5,796 nt of DNA from Bacteroidales bacterium GP4 (GTDB taxonomy: Bacteria; Bacteroidota; Bacteroidia; Bacteroidales; Muribaculaceae). Made by a program: the position numbers and the translations under genes. The notes below the pieces were generated by a model. That model made no database searches. It was not told the DNA's origin and was given only the letters and a program-made list of their open reading frames with translations. Position 1 is the stretch's first letter. Each line of letters opens with the position of its first letter. Location of the stretch: positions 5,626 to 11,421 of the forward strand of contig DAAL01000136.1 of assembly GCA_001701065.1 (NCBI GenBank), written 5' to 3'. This document shows positions 5,786 through 5,796 of the stretch, piece after piece.

Positions 5786-5796
5786 GAATAAAGCAA
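5740..5796 (+). CDS. Open -1 frame continuing the TOTE protein (partial)
   Basis: The frame one base behind the primase ORF is open from ATG 5740 to the end of the window and overlaps the primase by 46 bases. Its last codons, read from about 5773, give EFGIRIKQ. This resembles the (D/E)F-x(2,3)-IxI stretch that follows the PWE segment in full-length TOTE proteins as I remember them. Two readings are possible: the ancestral single gene has lost one base near 5771-5776 (mutation or sequencing error), or the helicase part is a separate overlapping gene starting at 5740. The segment is only 19 codons, so the identity is tentative. Confidence 0.35.
   Translation, partial: MGTTAAQTYEREFGIRIKQ

Noticed and set aside
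5284..5796. Long minus-strand ORF opposite the primase.
   Set aside because: It is a shadow of the well-supported primase gene on the plus strand, with no family resemblance.

Overview
The window looks like the left end of an integrative element in a member of the Bacteroidales. The evidence is two promoters of the Bacteroidota type (TTG, about 20 bases, TAnnTTTG) placed just upstream of genes, weak or absent Shine-Dalgarno sites, and protein types common in gut Bacteroidales. The family (perhaps Muribaculaceae) is a guess.

Layout. Bases 1-829 hold no gene I can support. They contain a decayed 12-bp minisatellite (244-315), a doubled 11-mer (550-571), a strong hairpin (583-622), a 13-bp sequence resembling the reverse complement of a tRNA 3' end (627-639, possible attachment core), a perfect 11-bp inverted repeat (674-701) and a doubled 12-mer (758-781) that overlaps the integrase promoter. 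A tyrosine recombinase follows (830-2257) with all the expected catalytic residues. Next come three genes on the same strand: an AlbA_2/HATPase/winged-helix protein (2338-3822) with its own promoter and a 15-bp palindrome lying over the -33 element; a SpoT-like HD hydrolase with no synthetase domain (3837-4697), 14 bases downstream and probably co-transcribed; and the primase portion of a TOTE-type conflict-system protein (4823-5785), which stops just where the helicase/nuclease part should begin.

How the genes fit together (inference): the integrase mobilises or integrates the island. The AlbA_2/wHTH protein is a plausible regulator of its own operon, the HD enzyme a plausible alarmone or nucleotide hydrolase, and the TOTE gene is a known kind of anti-invader locus. 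The set therefore reads as an integrase-adjacent defence or conflict cargo region.

The points most worth checking are in the TOTE gene. The reading frame breaks at about 5771-5785 while the -1 frame stays open and reads like the expected continuation. The histidine expected in the primase sGxxxHxW-type motif is arginine here. The locus may be a decaying TOTE gene, a split or frameshifted version, or a divergent one.
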